Assembly: GCF_001894825.1 (NCBI RefSeq)
Contig: NZ_BCWY01000074.1
Coordinates: forward strand, 1 to 45,740
Direction: 5' to 3'
Length of the DNA: 45,740 bases
From: Rhodococcus jostii NBRC 16295
GTDB taxonomy: Bacteria; Actinomycetota; Actinomycetes; Mycobacteriales; Mycobacteriaceae
Every line of letters begins with the position of its first letter. Position 1 is the stretch's first letter. A model generated the notes under the pieces. It saw only the letters and a list, made by a program, of their open reading frames with translations, searched no databases and was not told where the DNA came from. The translations under genes and the position numbers were made by a program. This document shows positions 16,302-24,871 of the stretch, piece after piece.

Positions 16302-16304
16302 GTT
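16299..16304 (+). promoter_or_regulatory. -10 element TAAGTT, leaderless-type promoter of the kinase gene
   Basis: TAAGTT fits TANNNT and ends 8 bases before the ATG at 16313. This is compatible with an mRNA that begins at the start codon and with the lack of a Shine-Dalgarno sequence there. No good -35 is visible. Confidence 0.45.
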
Positions 16305-16312
16305 GGTCCGCG

Positions 16313-17488
16313 ATGACTGCAACACTGGCAGACCCCGTTTCAGAGGTAGTTGCCGCAGCCGAGAAGCTGCTGACCCGTCGCACAGGCGCACCCGTGACAC
16401 TGGTGGATCCCGTGGATCTCGGCGGCAGTGGCCGCACCATCGTGCTCCGCGTGCGCGTGGCGGAGAATCCGTTCTCCCTTCCGCGGACCTTGGTGATCAA
16501 GCAGCTCCGTGAGGAGTCCGGGGTGTCCGGAGCGCGGGCCGTCGATCCCGACGACCTGTCCGGGGACAGCGGCAGCGCCTTCCTTCGCGAGGCTGTGTCC
16601 TACCAGTTCGCGACCGCGTTGGCGACGGACAGCCGTCCCGGCGCCGAACTGCTCGCGTCCGACCTCGAAGCCCGCCTCCTCGTCCTCAGCGACCTCGGTG
16701 ACGCGACCCCGATCAGCGCGCTGCTCGAGCACTCCGACGCCGAGACGGTCACCAACACGCTCATGGCCATGGCCCAGGCGCTCGGTCGCATGCACGCGGC
16801 CACCGTGGGCCGCGAAGAAGACTTCACCGCGCTGTTGCGCCGCGCCGAGGTCGCGCACTGCGACGACACCGTCGCCGAACAGGTGGAGCGGGCGGTGCCC
16901 GCCGTGCCGCGTCTGCTCGCCGAGATCCTCGGCATCGACGTCTCACCCGAGCTCACCGAGCAGGTCGCGCGCGCCGCCAAACTGTTCGAGAGCGGCCGGT
17001 TCCGGGCGTTCAGCCCCTCCGACCTGTGCCCGGACAACATCATCGTCAACGACGAGGGCGTGCGGTTCCTCGACTACGAGTGGGGCGGTTTCCGCGACGC
17101 CATGCTCGACATCGCGTATGCGCTGGTCTCGTTCCCGGGCTGCCTGTGCAGCATCGACCTGTCCGACGACCGGACGCAGGCAATGATCGAGGCCTGGCGG
17201 GCCGAGGTCGTCGGTATGTGGCCCGCCCTCGCCGACGACAACGTCCTCGCCGCCCGCATGGTGGAGGCGCAGCTGATCTGGGTGTGGCTCAGCACCTACC
17301 TGTTCCTGCCCGAGAACCACACCCGCATCGCCGCGGTCCGAGAGCATCACCTGTCCGTGCCGCGCTCCGAGGCGCTGATTCAGCGGTGGGACCGACTGGC
17401 CCGTTCGGCGGATCACGCAGGGAACACGGTGGTCGCCCACCACGCCCGGACCATCGCCGACAAGATCCGGGGACTGTCCGTCGGCTGA
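16313..17488 (+). CDS. Aminoglycoside-phosphotransferase-fold kinase of unknown substrate
   Basis: The 391-residue protein has an APH/choline-kinase-like layout: an N-lobe with IVLRVRVAENPFSLPRTLVI (putative ATP-binding Lys in VIKQL) and a C-lobe with the catalytic-loop region RAFSPSDLCPDNIIVNDEG and the metal-binding segment VRFLDYEWGGFRDAMLDIAY. The canonical HxDxxxxN loop is changed to SPSDLCPDN: the Asp and Asn are kept and the usual His is replaced by Ser. Enzymes of this fold phosphorylate small molecules such as sugars, amino alcohols or antibiotics; resistance is not implied. It lies 65 bases after the transglutaminase gene on the same strand, but a -10 element at 16299-16304 suggests its own promoter. 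Confidence 0.82.
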   Translation: MTATLADPVSEVVAAAEKLLTRRTGAPVTLVDPVDLGGSGRTIVLRVRVAENPFSLPRTLVIKQLREESGVSGARAVDPDDLSGDSGSAFLREAVSYQFATALATDSRPGAELLASDLEARLLVLSDLGDATPISALLEHSDAETVTNTLMAMAQALGRMHAATVGREEDFTALLRRAEVAHCDDTVAEQVERAVPAVPRLLAEILGIDVSPELTEQVARAAKLFESGRFRAFSPSDLCPDNIIVNDEGVRFLDYEWGGFRDAMLDIAYALVSFPGCLCSIDLSDDRTQAMIEAWRAEVVGMWPALADDNVLAARMVEAQLIWVWLSTYLFLPENHTRIAAVREHHLSVPRSEALIQRWDRLARSADHAGNTVVAHHARTIADKIRGLSVG

Positions 17489-17529
17489 CCCGCGGTCCGG
17501 CCGGACTGGGTCGGACGGTCCGGTTCCAG

Positions 17530-17535
17530 TAGCGT
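17530..17535 (+). promoter_or_regulatory. -10 element TAGCGT, leaderless-type promoter of rarA
   Basis: TAGCGT fits TANNNT and ends 7 bases before the GTG at 17543. No Shine-Dalgarno sequence lies between them. Confidence 0.5.
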
Positions 17536-17542
17536 CGAACTT

Positions 17543-18976
17543 GTGAGCGATCTTTTCGGTTCGGATGTCGGCGAGGACGAGTCCGCAGGACTGTTCGAGA
17601 CGGCGCGGCCGGACGAGGCAGCGGCACCGCCCTCCATCCCTTCCCCCATGTCGGTCAATCCGCACGCACCCCTGGCCGTGCGGATGCGTCCCCGCACCCT
17701 CGGCGAGGTGGTCGGGCAGCAGCATCTGCTCGGGCCCGGGGCGCCGCTGCGGCGCCTCGTGGAGGGGTCCGGGGCGGCGTCCGTGCTGCTGTACGGTCCG
17801 CCCGGCACCGGGAAGACGACGCTCGCGTCGCTGATCTCCGGCGCCACCGGCCGCCGCTTCGAGGCACTGTCCGCCCTGTCCGCCGGGGTGAAGGAGGTGC
17901 GCGGCGTCATCGAAATGGCCCGACGCCGCCTTCTCGCCGGCGAGCAGACGGTGCTGTTCATCGACGAGGTGCACCGCTTCTCGAAGACTCAGCAGGACGC
18001 GTTGCTCGCCGCGGTGGAGAACCGGATCGTGCTGCTCGTGGCCGCCACCACCGAGAACCCCTCGTTCTCCGTGGTGTCCCCGCTGCTGTCCCGCTCGCTC
18101 GTCCTGCAACTGCAGTCACTCACGGCGGACGACATCGAGAACCTCCTCGACCGTGCCCGTACCGACGAGCGGGGTCTCGCCGGGGAGATCGAGATCGCGG
18201 GCGACGCGATGGACCACCTGGTGCGGCTCGCAGCCGGCGACGCCCGGCGGGCGCTGACCGCGCTCGAGGCGGCGGCGGGGGCGGCACTCGACCAGGCCGA
18301 TGACGCCGACCGTCCCGTCCTGCTGGACCTCGCGACGGTCGAGGCGAGCGTCGACAAGGCGGCCGTCCGCTACGACCGCGACGGCGATCAGCACTACGAC
18401 GTGATCAGCGCCTTCATCAAGTCGATCCGCGGTTCCGACGTCGACGCGGCCGTGCACTACCTGGCGCGGATGCTCACCGCGGGTGAGGACCCGCGATTCA
18501 TCGCGCGGCGGCTGGTGGTCCACGCCAGCGAGGACATCGGGATGGCCGACCCCACCGCGTTGCAGACCGCGACGGCCGCCGCACAGGCGGTCCAGCTGAT
18601 CGGCATGCCGGAGGCCCGCCTCGCGCTCGCCCAGGCCACGATCCACCTCGCCACCGCGCCGAAGTCGGGGGCCGTCATCGCCGCTCTCGGCGCGGCGATG
18701 GCGGACGTCGCGGCCGGAAACGCCGGACTCGTCCCGCCCCATCTGCGCGACGGCCACTATGCGGGAGCGGCGAAGCTCGGCAACGCCGTCGGCTACCGCT
18801 ATCCCCACGACCACCCCGACGGCGTGCTGGCGCAGCAGTATCCGCCGGACGAGCTGGTCGGTGTCGACTACTACCAGCCCACCACCCACGGCGGTGAGCG
18901 TGACATCGCGGGGCGGGTGGACAAGCTGCGCGCCATCGTCCGCGGCACGAACCGTCAGGGTGGCCGGTTAAGCTGA
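17543..18976 (+). CDS. rarA: Replication-associated recombination protein A (AAA+ ATPase)
   Basis: The 477-residue protein is RarA/MgsA (yeast Mgs1, human WRNIP1 family), which acts at stalled replication forks with single-strand binding protein. Walker A is YGPPGTGKTT (residues 84-93), Walker B is LFIDEVHRF (138-146), sensor 1 is ATTENPSF, and the arginine-finger region is PLLSRSLVLQL. The C-terminal tetramerisation domain is typical: YDVISAFIKSIRGSDVDAAV, FIARRLVVHASEDIGMADP and HLATAPKSGAV. The first 40 residues are a variable linker. The start is GTG at 17543. The gene stands between the kinase gene and alaS, as it does near alaS in mycobacteria (Rv2559c, from memory). Confidence 0.97.
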   Translation: MSDLFGSDVGEDESAGLFETARPDEAAAPPSIPSPMSVNPHAPLAVRMRPRTLGEVVGQQHLLGPGAPLRRLVEGSGAASVLLYGPPGTGKTTLASLISGATGRRFEALSALSAGVKEVRGVIEMARRRLLAGEQTVLFIDEVHRFSKTQQDALLAAVENRIVLLVAATTENPSFSVVSPLLSRSLVLQLQSLTADDIENLLDRARTDERGLAGEIEIAGDAMDHLVRLAAGDARRALTALEAAAGAALDQADDADRPVLLDLATVEASVDKAAVRYDRDGDQHYDVISAFIKSIRGSDVDAAVHYLARMLTAGEDPRFIARRLVVHASEDIGMADPTALQTATAAAQAVQLIGMPEARLALAQATIHLATAPKSGAVIAALGAAMADVAAGNAGLVPPHLRDGHYAGAAKLGNAVGYRYPHDHPDGVLAQQYPPDELVGVDYYQPTTHGGERDIAGRVDKLRAIVRGTNRQGGRLS

Positions 18977-18989
18977 ATGTTGCCGAAGT

Positions 18990-19013
18990 GCCGGGTGTGC
19001 CCAGCCACCCGGC
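18990..19013 (+). terminator. Hairpin between rarA and alaS
   Basis: GCCGGGTG (18990-18997) and CACCCGGC (19006-19013) form a perfect 8-bp stem over an 8-base loop, 14 bases after the rarA stop. There is no T-run, as is common in high-GC actinobacteria. Confidence 0.55.
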
Positions 19014-19054
19014 GACCGTAGTTGCCCTCGAGACAGACAATAAGGATCACTGAC

Positions 19055-21727
19055 GTGCAGACCCACGAGATTCGCCGGCGCTTCCTCGACCATTTCGTCA
19101 AGGCAGGCCACACCGAGGTACCCAGCGCCTCGCTGATTCTCGACGATCCCAACCTGCTGTTCGTCAACGCCGGAATGGTCCAGTTCGTGCCGTACTTCCT
19201 CGGCCAGCAGACCCCGCCGTACCCGAGGGCCACCAGCGTCCAGAAGTGTGTGCGCACCCTCGACATCGAGAATGTGGGCATCACCACACGGCACAACACG
19301 TTCTTCCAGATGGCCGGAAACTTCTCCTTCGGCGACTACTTCAAGCGCGACGCGATCAAGCATGCGTGGGCGCTGCTGACGTCGAGCGTCGACGACGGCG
19401 GTTACGGATTCGACCCGGAGCGGATCTGGGTCACCGTCTACCTCGACGACGACGAGGCCCGCGACATCTGGCGTGACGAGGTCGGCGTTCCCGAGACGCG
19501 GATCCAGCGTCGCGGCATGGCCGACAACTACTGGTCCATGGGCATCCCCGGCCCGTGTGGCCCGTGCTCGGAGATCTACTACGACCGCGGTCCCGAGTAC
19601 GGCCAGGAGGGCGGCCCGGAGGCCGACGAGGACCGGTACATCGAGATCTGGAACCTCGTGTTCATGCAGAACGAGCGCGGGCTCGGCATCAGCAAGGACA
19701 ACTTCGAGATCCTCGGTCCGCTGCCCAAGCAGAACATCGACACCGGCATGGGAGTCGAGCGCGTCGCGTTCCTGCTCCAGGGCGTCGACAACGTGTACGA
19801 GACCGACCTCGTGCGGCCGGTCATCGCGAAGGCCGAGGAACTGTCGGGCCGCAAGTACGGCGCCGTCCACGACGACGACGTGCGCTTCCGGGTGATCGCC
19901 GACCACGCGCGCACCGCCGCGATGCTCATCGCGGACGGTGTGAACCCCGGCAACGACGGACGCGGCTACGTGCTGCGCCGCCTGCTGCGGCGCATCGTCC
20001 GGTCCGCGAAGCTCCTCGGTGCGGACAAGCCCAGCATGCGTGAGTTCATCACCGTCGTCCGCGACACGATGGCTCCGTCGTACCCGGTCCTCGACACCGA
20101 CTTCAGCCGCATCGAAACGGTCGCCGTCGGCGAGGAGACCGCGTTCCTGAAGACCCTGACGTCCGGGTCCAAGCTCTTCGAAGGCGCCGCCGAATCGGTG
20201 AAGGCGTCCGGCAAGTCGACGATCGGCGGCGACCAGGCGTTCGCGCTCCACGACACATACGGCTTCCCCATCGACCTCACCCTGGAGATGGCGGCCGAAG
20301 CGGGACTGAGCGTCGACGAGGACGGTTTCCGCACGCTGATGGCGGAGCAGCGGCAGCGGGCGAAGGACGACGCGCAGGCGCGCAAGCACGCCCACGCCGA
20401 CCTCACCGTCTACAAGGAACTCCTCGACCGCGGACCCACCGAGTTCACCGGATTCCACGAACTGGTCTCCGAGGCGCACGTTCTCGCGCTGATCTCCCAG
20501 GGGCAACGGGTCCCCGTCGCGACAGCGGGTCAGGACGTCGAGGTGATCCTCGACCGCAGCCCCCTGTACGCGGAGGCCGGCGGCCAGATCGCAGACCTCG
20601 GCACCCTCACCGGTCCGGGGCTGCGGGTGAAGGTCAACGACGTCCAGAAGATCGCCAAGAAACTGTGGGTCCACAAGGTGACCGTGCAGGAAGGCCAGAT
20701 CACCGAGGGCGATGTCGTGCTCGCGCAGGTCGACGCCGAGTGGCGCAAGGGCGCCACCCAGGGCCACTCCGGCACGCACATGGTGCATGCCGCGCTGCGA
20801 CAGGTGCTGGGTCCCAACGCGGTTCAGGCCGGCTCGTTGAACAAGCCGGGATACCTGCGTTTCGACTTCTCCTGGCAGGGCGCGCTGACGGAAGCGCAGA
20901 AGCAGGACATCGAGGTCGTCGCCAACCAGGCCGTCGCCGCCGACTACTCGGTGAACACGTTCGTCACCGACCTCGACAAGGCGAAGTCGATGGGCGCCAT
21001 GGCGTTGTTCGGCGAGAACTACGGCGACGAGGTGCGGGTCGTCGAGATCGGCGGACCGTTCTCGATGGAGCTGTGTGGTGGAACTCACGTCGGCAGCTCC
21101 GCGCAGATCGGCAACGTCACTCTGCTCGGCGAGCAGTCGGTCGGTTCGGGTGTGCGCCGCGTCGAGGCCTACGTCGGGCTCGACTCGTACCGCTACCTGG
21201 CCAAGGAACGCGCGCTCCTCGCCGGTCTGTCGTCGTCGCTGAAGGTGCCCTCGGAGGAGGTGCCCGCCCGCGTCGAGGCGCTGGTGGAGCGACTTCGGGT
21301 GGCGGAGAAGGAACTCGAGCAGACCCGCGCGCAGGCGGTTCTCGCCTCGGCGGGCACATATGTCGACAAGGCGCAGCGGCTCGGGCCGGTGCTGCTGGTC
21401 GCGGACTCCGCCCCGGCGGGGGTCGGGGGCAACGACCTGCGCGGGCTCGTCACGGACATCCGCGGCCGGTTCGGCACCCAGCCCGCGGTGGTGGTGCTGC
21501 TCGGTGACGTCGACGGCAAGGTTCCGTTCGTCGTCGCGGTGAGCAAGTCAGCCCAGGAACTGGGACTGTCGGCCGGCGACCTCGTCAAGGAATTCGGACC
21601 GAAGATCGGCGGCCGCGGAGGCGGAAAGGCCGACATGGCACAGGGTTCCGGATCGGACACCAACGGAATCGCGGCCGCTCTCGACGCTGTCCGCGGACAA
21701 GTCGCGGACAAGGTGGGGAGCCAGTAG
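19055..21727 (+). CDS. alaS: Alanyl-tRNA synthetase
   Basis: The 890-residue enzyme is complete. The class II catalytic domain (residues 1 to about 450) starts VQTHEIRRRFLDHFVKAGHT and contains MAGNFSFGDYFKRDAI. The editing domain carries zinc-site motifs GHSGTHMVHAAL (HxxxH) and ELCGGTHVGSSAQIG (CxxxH), which clear Ser- and Gly-tRNA-Ala. The C-terminal DHHA1/C-Ala region includes KIGGRGGGKADMAQGSG. The start is GTG at 19055 after AAGGAT; a longer in-frame extension upstream lacks family similarity. The stop is 2 bases before the ruvX GTG, so the two are translated together. Confidence 0.98.
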   Translation: MQTHEIRRRFLDHFVKAGHTEVPSASLILDDPNLLFVNAGMVQFVPYFLGQQTPPYPRATSVQKCVRTLDIENVGITTRHNTFFQMAGNFSFGDYFKRDAIKHAWALLTSSVDDGGYGFDPERIWVTVYLDDDEARDIWRDEVGVPETRIQRRGMADNYWSMGIPGPCGPCSEIYYDRGPEYGQEGGPEADEDRYIEIWNLVFMQNERGLGISKDNFEILGPLPKQNIDTGMGVERVAFLLQGVDNVYETDLVRPVIAKAEELSGRKYGAVHDDDVRFRVIADHARTAAMLIADGVNPGNDGRGYVLRRLLRRIVRSAKLLGADKPSMREFITVVRDTMAPSYPVLDTDFSRIETVAVGEETAFLKTLTSGSKLFEGAAESVKASGKSTIGGDQAFALHDTYGFPIDLTLEMAAEAGLSVDEDGFRTLMAEQRQRAKDDAQARKHAHADLTVYKELLDRGPTEFTGFHELVSEAHVLALISQGQRVPVATAGQDVEVILDRSPLYAEAGGQIADLGTLTGPGLRVKVNDVQKIAKKLWVHKVTVQEGQITEGDVVLAQVDAEWRKGATQGHSGTHMVHAALRQVLGPNAVQAGSLNKPGYLRFDFSWQGALTEAQKQDIEVVANQAVAADYSVNTFVTDLDKAKSMGAMALFGENYGDEVRVVEIGGPFSMELCGGTHVGSSAQIGNVTLLGEQSVGSGVRRVEAYVGLDSYRYLAKERALLAGLSSSLKVPSEEVPARVEALVERLRVAEKELEQTRAQAVLASAGTYVDKAQRLGPVLLVADSAPAGVGGNDLRGLVTDIRGRFGTQPAVVVLLGDVDGKVPFVVAVSKSAQELGLSAGDLVKEFGPKIGGRGGGKADMAQGSGSDTNGIAAALDAVRGQVADKVGSQ

Positions 21728-21729
21728 CG

Positions 21730-22266
21730 GTGGATCGCGCGGAACAGGGTCCGGATCGACCGGGAGTCGACGACCCTGGGCGCGGTCGGCGCATCGGCAT
21801 CGATGTGGGCAGTGTCCGGATCGGGGTCGCGTCGAGCGACCCCGACGGGATCCTCGCCACCCCCGTGGAGACGGTGCCGCGGTCCAAGGAACGAGGGCCC
21901 GACGCGCCGGATATCCGGCGCATTGCCGACATTGTCGAGGAATACGAGGCGGTGGAGGTTATCGTCGGTCTGCCGCAGACCTTGCGGGGTGAACGGGGGA
22001 AGGCCGCCTCGATCGCTACTGTGTTCGCGAAGCGATTGCGAAGGAAGGTCGACCCGATCCCGGTGCGGATGGCAGACGAACGTCTGACGACCGTGACTGC
22101 CGCGCGGGCGCTTCGCGAGAGCGGTGTCAGTGCGAGAGGCCAGCGTCCGGTGATCGACCAGGCTGCGGCGGTGGCGATCTTGCAGGGATGGTTGGACGAG
22201 CGGAGCAGGTCGGTGAACGCAGGGGATTCAGGTGGGGACGTGCAACTACCGGAGGCAGGCCAGTGA
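21730..22266 (+). CDS. ruvX: Putative Holliday junction resolvase / pre-16S rRNA nuclease YqgF
   Basis: The 178-residue RNase H-fold protein has the first active-site Asp in RRIGIDVGSVRIGVASSDP, the second acidic segment in VIVGLPQTLRGERGKA and the third region in PVRMADERLTTVTAARALRE. The C-terminal part includes DQAAAVAILQGWLDE. In bacteria the family matures the 5' end of 16S rRNA and may act on Holliday junctions. The N-terminal 20 residues (DRAEQGPDRPGVDDPGRG) are an actinobacterial extension. It starts with GTG two bases after alaS and overlaps mltG by four bases (GTGA, 22263-22266). The order alaS-ruvX-mltG-aroE is conserved in mycobacteria. Confidence 0.95.
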   Translation: MDRAEQGPDRPGVDDPGRGRRIGIDVGSVRIGVASSDPDGILATPVETVPRSKERGPDAPDIRRIADIVEEYEAVEVIVGLPQTLRGERGKAASIATVFAKRLRRKVDPIPVRMADERLTTVTAARALRESGVSARGQRPVIDQAAAVAILQGWLDERSRSVNAGDSGGDVQLPEAGQ

Positions 22267-23963
22267 GCAATCATCGGCGCCCGGTAGGCGAACGACCCGA
22301 CTTCCACTACGTCCCCCGACAACCGCGGCGGCACCGCTACCTCGACGAGGACGACGACCAGGTCGACTACGCGCCGCCTCCCGACGACGACGTCGTCACC
22401 ACCGGCCGGCACGCGGTGATCCACGACGACCGTGACGTCGACGAGCCCGACATCGCCCACGCGGAGCCGGTGTACGAGCGGCCGGTGTACGAGCGGCCGG
22501 TTCACGAGCAGCCGGTTCACGAGCAGCCATACGACCCCGAACCCGTGTACGAGGACGGCTACGGTCCCCGCTCGTACGGCGACGCCCGCGGCTACCGCGA
22601 GCCCGTCGACGACGATCACGCCTATGTCGACGAGCCGTACGAGGCCCACACCTACCCCGACGAGGGGTACGAGCAGACTTTCGACCCCGAACCCGAACCC
22701 GAACACGGCGTCGCGTTCGCGGAAGCAGAGACGCAGATAATCTCGGCGATCCCCGAGGAGATCCCGCCTACGCGCACCCAGGCCCGCACCCAGGCGCGGC
22801 GCCGCAAACAGGCCCGCGGACGCGCTCGCCGCGGCAAGGTGTTCGGAGTCCTCGCTGCCGCGTCGGTGCTGATCGTGCTGGTCGGCATGGTGTTCGTCGG
22901 AGGCAAGATGTTCTTCGGCACCGACGCCCCCGCGGACTACGCGGGCCCCGGCGGCCCCGAAGTGGTCGTGCAGGTCCATCCGGGCGACACCGCGGAGCAG
23001 ATCGCGTCCACGCTGGCCGACCGGGACGTCGTCGCCAGCGGATCGGCCTTCTTCAACGCCGCGGTCCAGAGCAACGCGATGAACTCGGTGCAGCCCGGCT
23101 TCTACAGTCTGTCCACCCAGATCCCGGCGGAGGACGCGGTCCAGGAACTGGTCGACCCCACTTCGCGGGTCGGGCAGATGATCATCTCCGAGGGACGGCA
23201 ACTCCACGACACGACCGACGTGCAGACCGGCGCCAAGAAGAAGGGGATCTACACGCTGATCTCCGAGGCCAGTTGCCTGGGTGACGCCGGTTCGGAGAAG
23301 TGCATCAGTTACGACGACCTCAACGCCGCCGGCGCGGGCGACCTGTCCGCGCTCGGTGTGCCCGACTGGGCGAAGGACCCGGTCGCGGGCGTTCCGGACC
23401 GGGATCGCCAGCTCGAAGGGCTGATCGCCGCGGGCAGTTGGGATTTCGATCCGACCGCCGGTCCCGTCGCGATTCTGCAAAGACTGGTCACCGAGAGTTC
23501 CGCGAGCTACGAGAAGACCGGAATCCTCACCGCGGGCAACCAGGTCGGTCTCCCGCCGTACAAGATGCTGATCGCGGCGTCGCTGGTGGAACGTGAGGCG
23601 ATGCCGGACGACTTCTCGAAGGTCGCTCGCGTCATCCTCAACCGGCTCGCCGTCAACCAGGCGCTGCAGTTCGACTCCACGGTCAACTACGCGCTCGACA
23701 CCACCGAACTGGCCACCACCGACGCCGACCGCGCTCAGGTGACCCCCTGGAACACGTACGCCAGCCCCGGTCTGCCGGCCACCCCGATCTCGTCGCCGAG
23801 CATCGGCGCGCTCCAGGCGGTCGAACAGCCGGCGCCGGGTGATTGGATCTACTTCGTGACAGTCGATTCCAAGGGGACGACGCTGTTCACCAAGAGCTAC
23901 GACGAACACCTGGCCAACATCGATCAGGCTCTGAACAATGGGATTCTCAACAGTGGACGATGA
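22263..23963 (+). CDS. mltG: Endolytic murein transglycosylase MltG (YceG family)
   Basis: The 566-residue bitopic membrane protein cuts nascent glycan strands and releases them from the growth zone. Residues 1-190 are an acidic, Pro/Tyr-rich cytoplasmic tail with a pentapeptide repeat (residues 70-89). Arg/Lys-rich RRRKQARGRARRGKV (about 180-194) precedes one membrane helix (VFGVLAAASVLIVLVGMVFV, about 194-215). The periplasmic part has a LysM-like subdomain and the YceG catalytic core, with the catalytic Glu in AASLVEREAMPDDFSKVA and the conserved NTYASPGLPATPISSPS. It starts with a GTG overlapping the ruvX stop. The long N-terminal tail is much larger than in E. coli MltG (340 residues), as in other actinobacteria. 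Confidence 0.95.
   Translation: MSNHRRPVGERPDFHYVPRQPRRHRYLDEDDDQVDYAPPPDDDVVTTGRHAVIHDDRDVDEPDIAHAEPVYERPVYERPVHEQPVHEQPYDPEPVYEDGYGPRSYGDARGYREPVDDDHAYVDEPYEAHTYPDEGYEQTFDPEPEPEHGVAFAEAETQIISAIPEEIPPTRTQARTQARRRKQARGRARRGKVFGVLAAASVLIVLVGMVFVGGKMFFGTDAPADYAGPGGPEVVVQVHPGDTAEQIASTLADRDVVASGSAFFNAAVQSNAMNSVQPGFYSLSTQIPAEDAVQELVDPTSRVGQMIISEGRQLHDTTDVQTGAKKKGIYTLISEASCLGDAGSEKCISYDDLNAAGAGDLSALGVPDWAKDPVAGVPDRDRQLEGLIAAGSWDFDPTAGPVAILQRLVTESSASYEKTGILTAGNQVGLPPYKMLIAASLVEREAMPDDFSKVARVILNRLAVNQALQFDSTVNYALDTTELATTDADRAQVTPWNTYASPGLPATPISSPSIGALQAVEQPAPGDWIYFVTVDSKGTTLFTKSYDEHLANIDQALNNGILNSGR
22470..22529 (+). repeat. Four tandem 15-bp repeats in the mltG cytoplasmic tail
   Basis: Two copies of GTGTACGAGCGGCCG are followed by two of GTTCACGAGCAGCC(G/A), encoding VYERP-VYERP-VHEQP-VHEQP. 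The in-frame unit allows length change without frameshift. The pairing of identical neighbours points to recent duplication of each variant. Confidence 0.9.
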
Positions 23964-23967
23964 GTTG

Positions 23968-24780
23968 ATGACCGCACGCAAGGCTGCGGTGCTGGGCAGC
24001 CCGATCGCGCATTCGCGGTCGCCGCAACTGCACCTCGCGGCGTACCGGGCGCTGGGTCTGACCGGGTGGACGTACGACCGCATCGAGTGCGACGGCGAAC
24101 GGCTTCCCGGCCTGGTGTCCGGGCTCGGCCCGGAATGGGTCGGGCTGTCCGTCACGATGCCGGGCAAGATCGCGGCACTCGCGTTCGCGAACGAGCGCAC
24201 CGAGCGGGCCGTCGCGATCGGCTCGGCGAACACACTCGTCCGGATCGAGGGCGGGTGGCGTGCCGACTGCACCGACGTGGACGGCGTCAGCGGAGCGCTC
24301 ACCGCGGGCGGTGTCGGAACCATCGCCGGCGCCGACGCGGTCGTCGTCGGGGCCGGGGGAACGGCCCGGCCCGCGCTCGTGGCGCTCGCCGACATGGGCG
24401 TGAAATCCGTGACCGTGGTGGCCCGTGATGCGGGTCGCGCCGCGGGCGCGCTGGACTGCGCGGAGTCGGTGGGTCTCGACGTCCGGTTGCTCGGATTCGA
24501 CAGTCCGGAACTCGGTGCCCGCTGCGCCGCGTCCGCCGCGCTCGTCAGCACGGTCCCGTCCGCCGCGATCAGCGACTACGCGGACGTTCTCGGGCGGGCG
24601 CCGTTCGTGCTCGACGCGATCTACGACCCGTGGCCGACGCCGCTGGCAGTGGCCGTCGAGGCTGCCGGTGGCACGGTCGTCGGTGGCCTCTCGATGCTCC
24701 TGCATCAGGCGTTCGGGCAAGTGGAGCAGTTTACCGGTCGCCCCGCGCCGCGGGAGGCGATGGCGGCCGCTCTGGGCTAG
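23968..24780 (+). CDS. aroE: Shikimate dehydrogenase
   Basis: The 270-residue enzyme reduces 3-dehydroshikimate to shikimate with NADPH. The substrate site shows VLGSPIAHSRSPQLH, the catalytic Lys in LSVTMPGKIAAL and the Asp in ADCTDVDGVSG. The usual Asn before that Asp is Cys here (CTD for NTD). The nucleotide-binding segment is VVVGAGGTARPALVAL and the C-terminal part contains GGLSMLLHQAFGQVEQFTG. I chose ATG 23968 because MTARKAAVLG aligns with the M. tuberculosis start from memory; GTG 23953 and ATG 23938 are in frame upstream and would overlap mltG. It follows mltG directly. Confidence 0.93.
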   Translation: MTARKAAVLGSPIAHSRSPQLHLAAYRALGLTGWTYDRIECDGERLPGLVSGLGPEWVGLSVTMPGKIAALAFANERTERAVAIGSANTLVRIEGGWRADCTDVDGVSGALTAGGVGTIAGADAVVVGAGGTARPALVALADMGVKSVTVVARDAGRAAGALDCAESVGLDVRLLGFDSPELGARCAASAALVSTVPSAAISDYADVLGRAPFVLDAIYDPWPTPLAVAVEAAGGTVVGGLSMLLHQAFGQVEQFTGRPAPREAMAAALG

Positions 24781-24871
24781 TTGTCCACAGGCCGAGCCGC
24801 CGTCCACAGGCTCATCGTTCCGCCAGGTCACCTCACCCGACGTGCTGGCCGGTTCGCGCACGCTGGTCGTC

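Noticed and set aside
16313..17488. Aminoglycoside resistance gene
   Set aside because: The APH fold is shared by many metabolic kinases. The catalytic-loop His is replaced and the context is core chromosome, so a resistance call is not supported.
22470..22529. CRISPR-like repeat
   Set aside because: Units are 15 bp, directly adjacent with no spacers, and in frame inside mltG.
21585..24551. Open minus-strand frame of 988 codons opposite ruvX, mltG and aroE
   Set aside because: Antisense shadow of three well-supported genes; it contains low-complexity Val/Gly/Arg stretches mirroring the mltG tail repeats.
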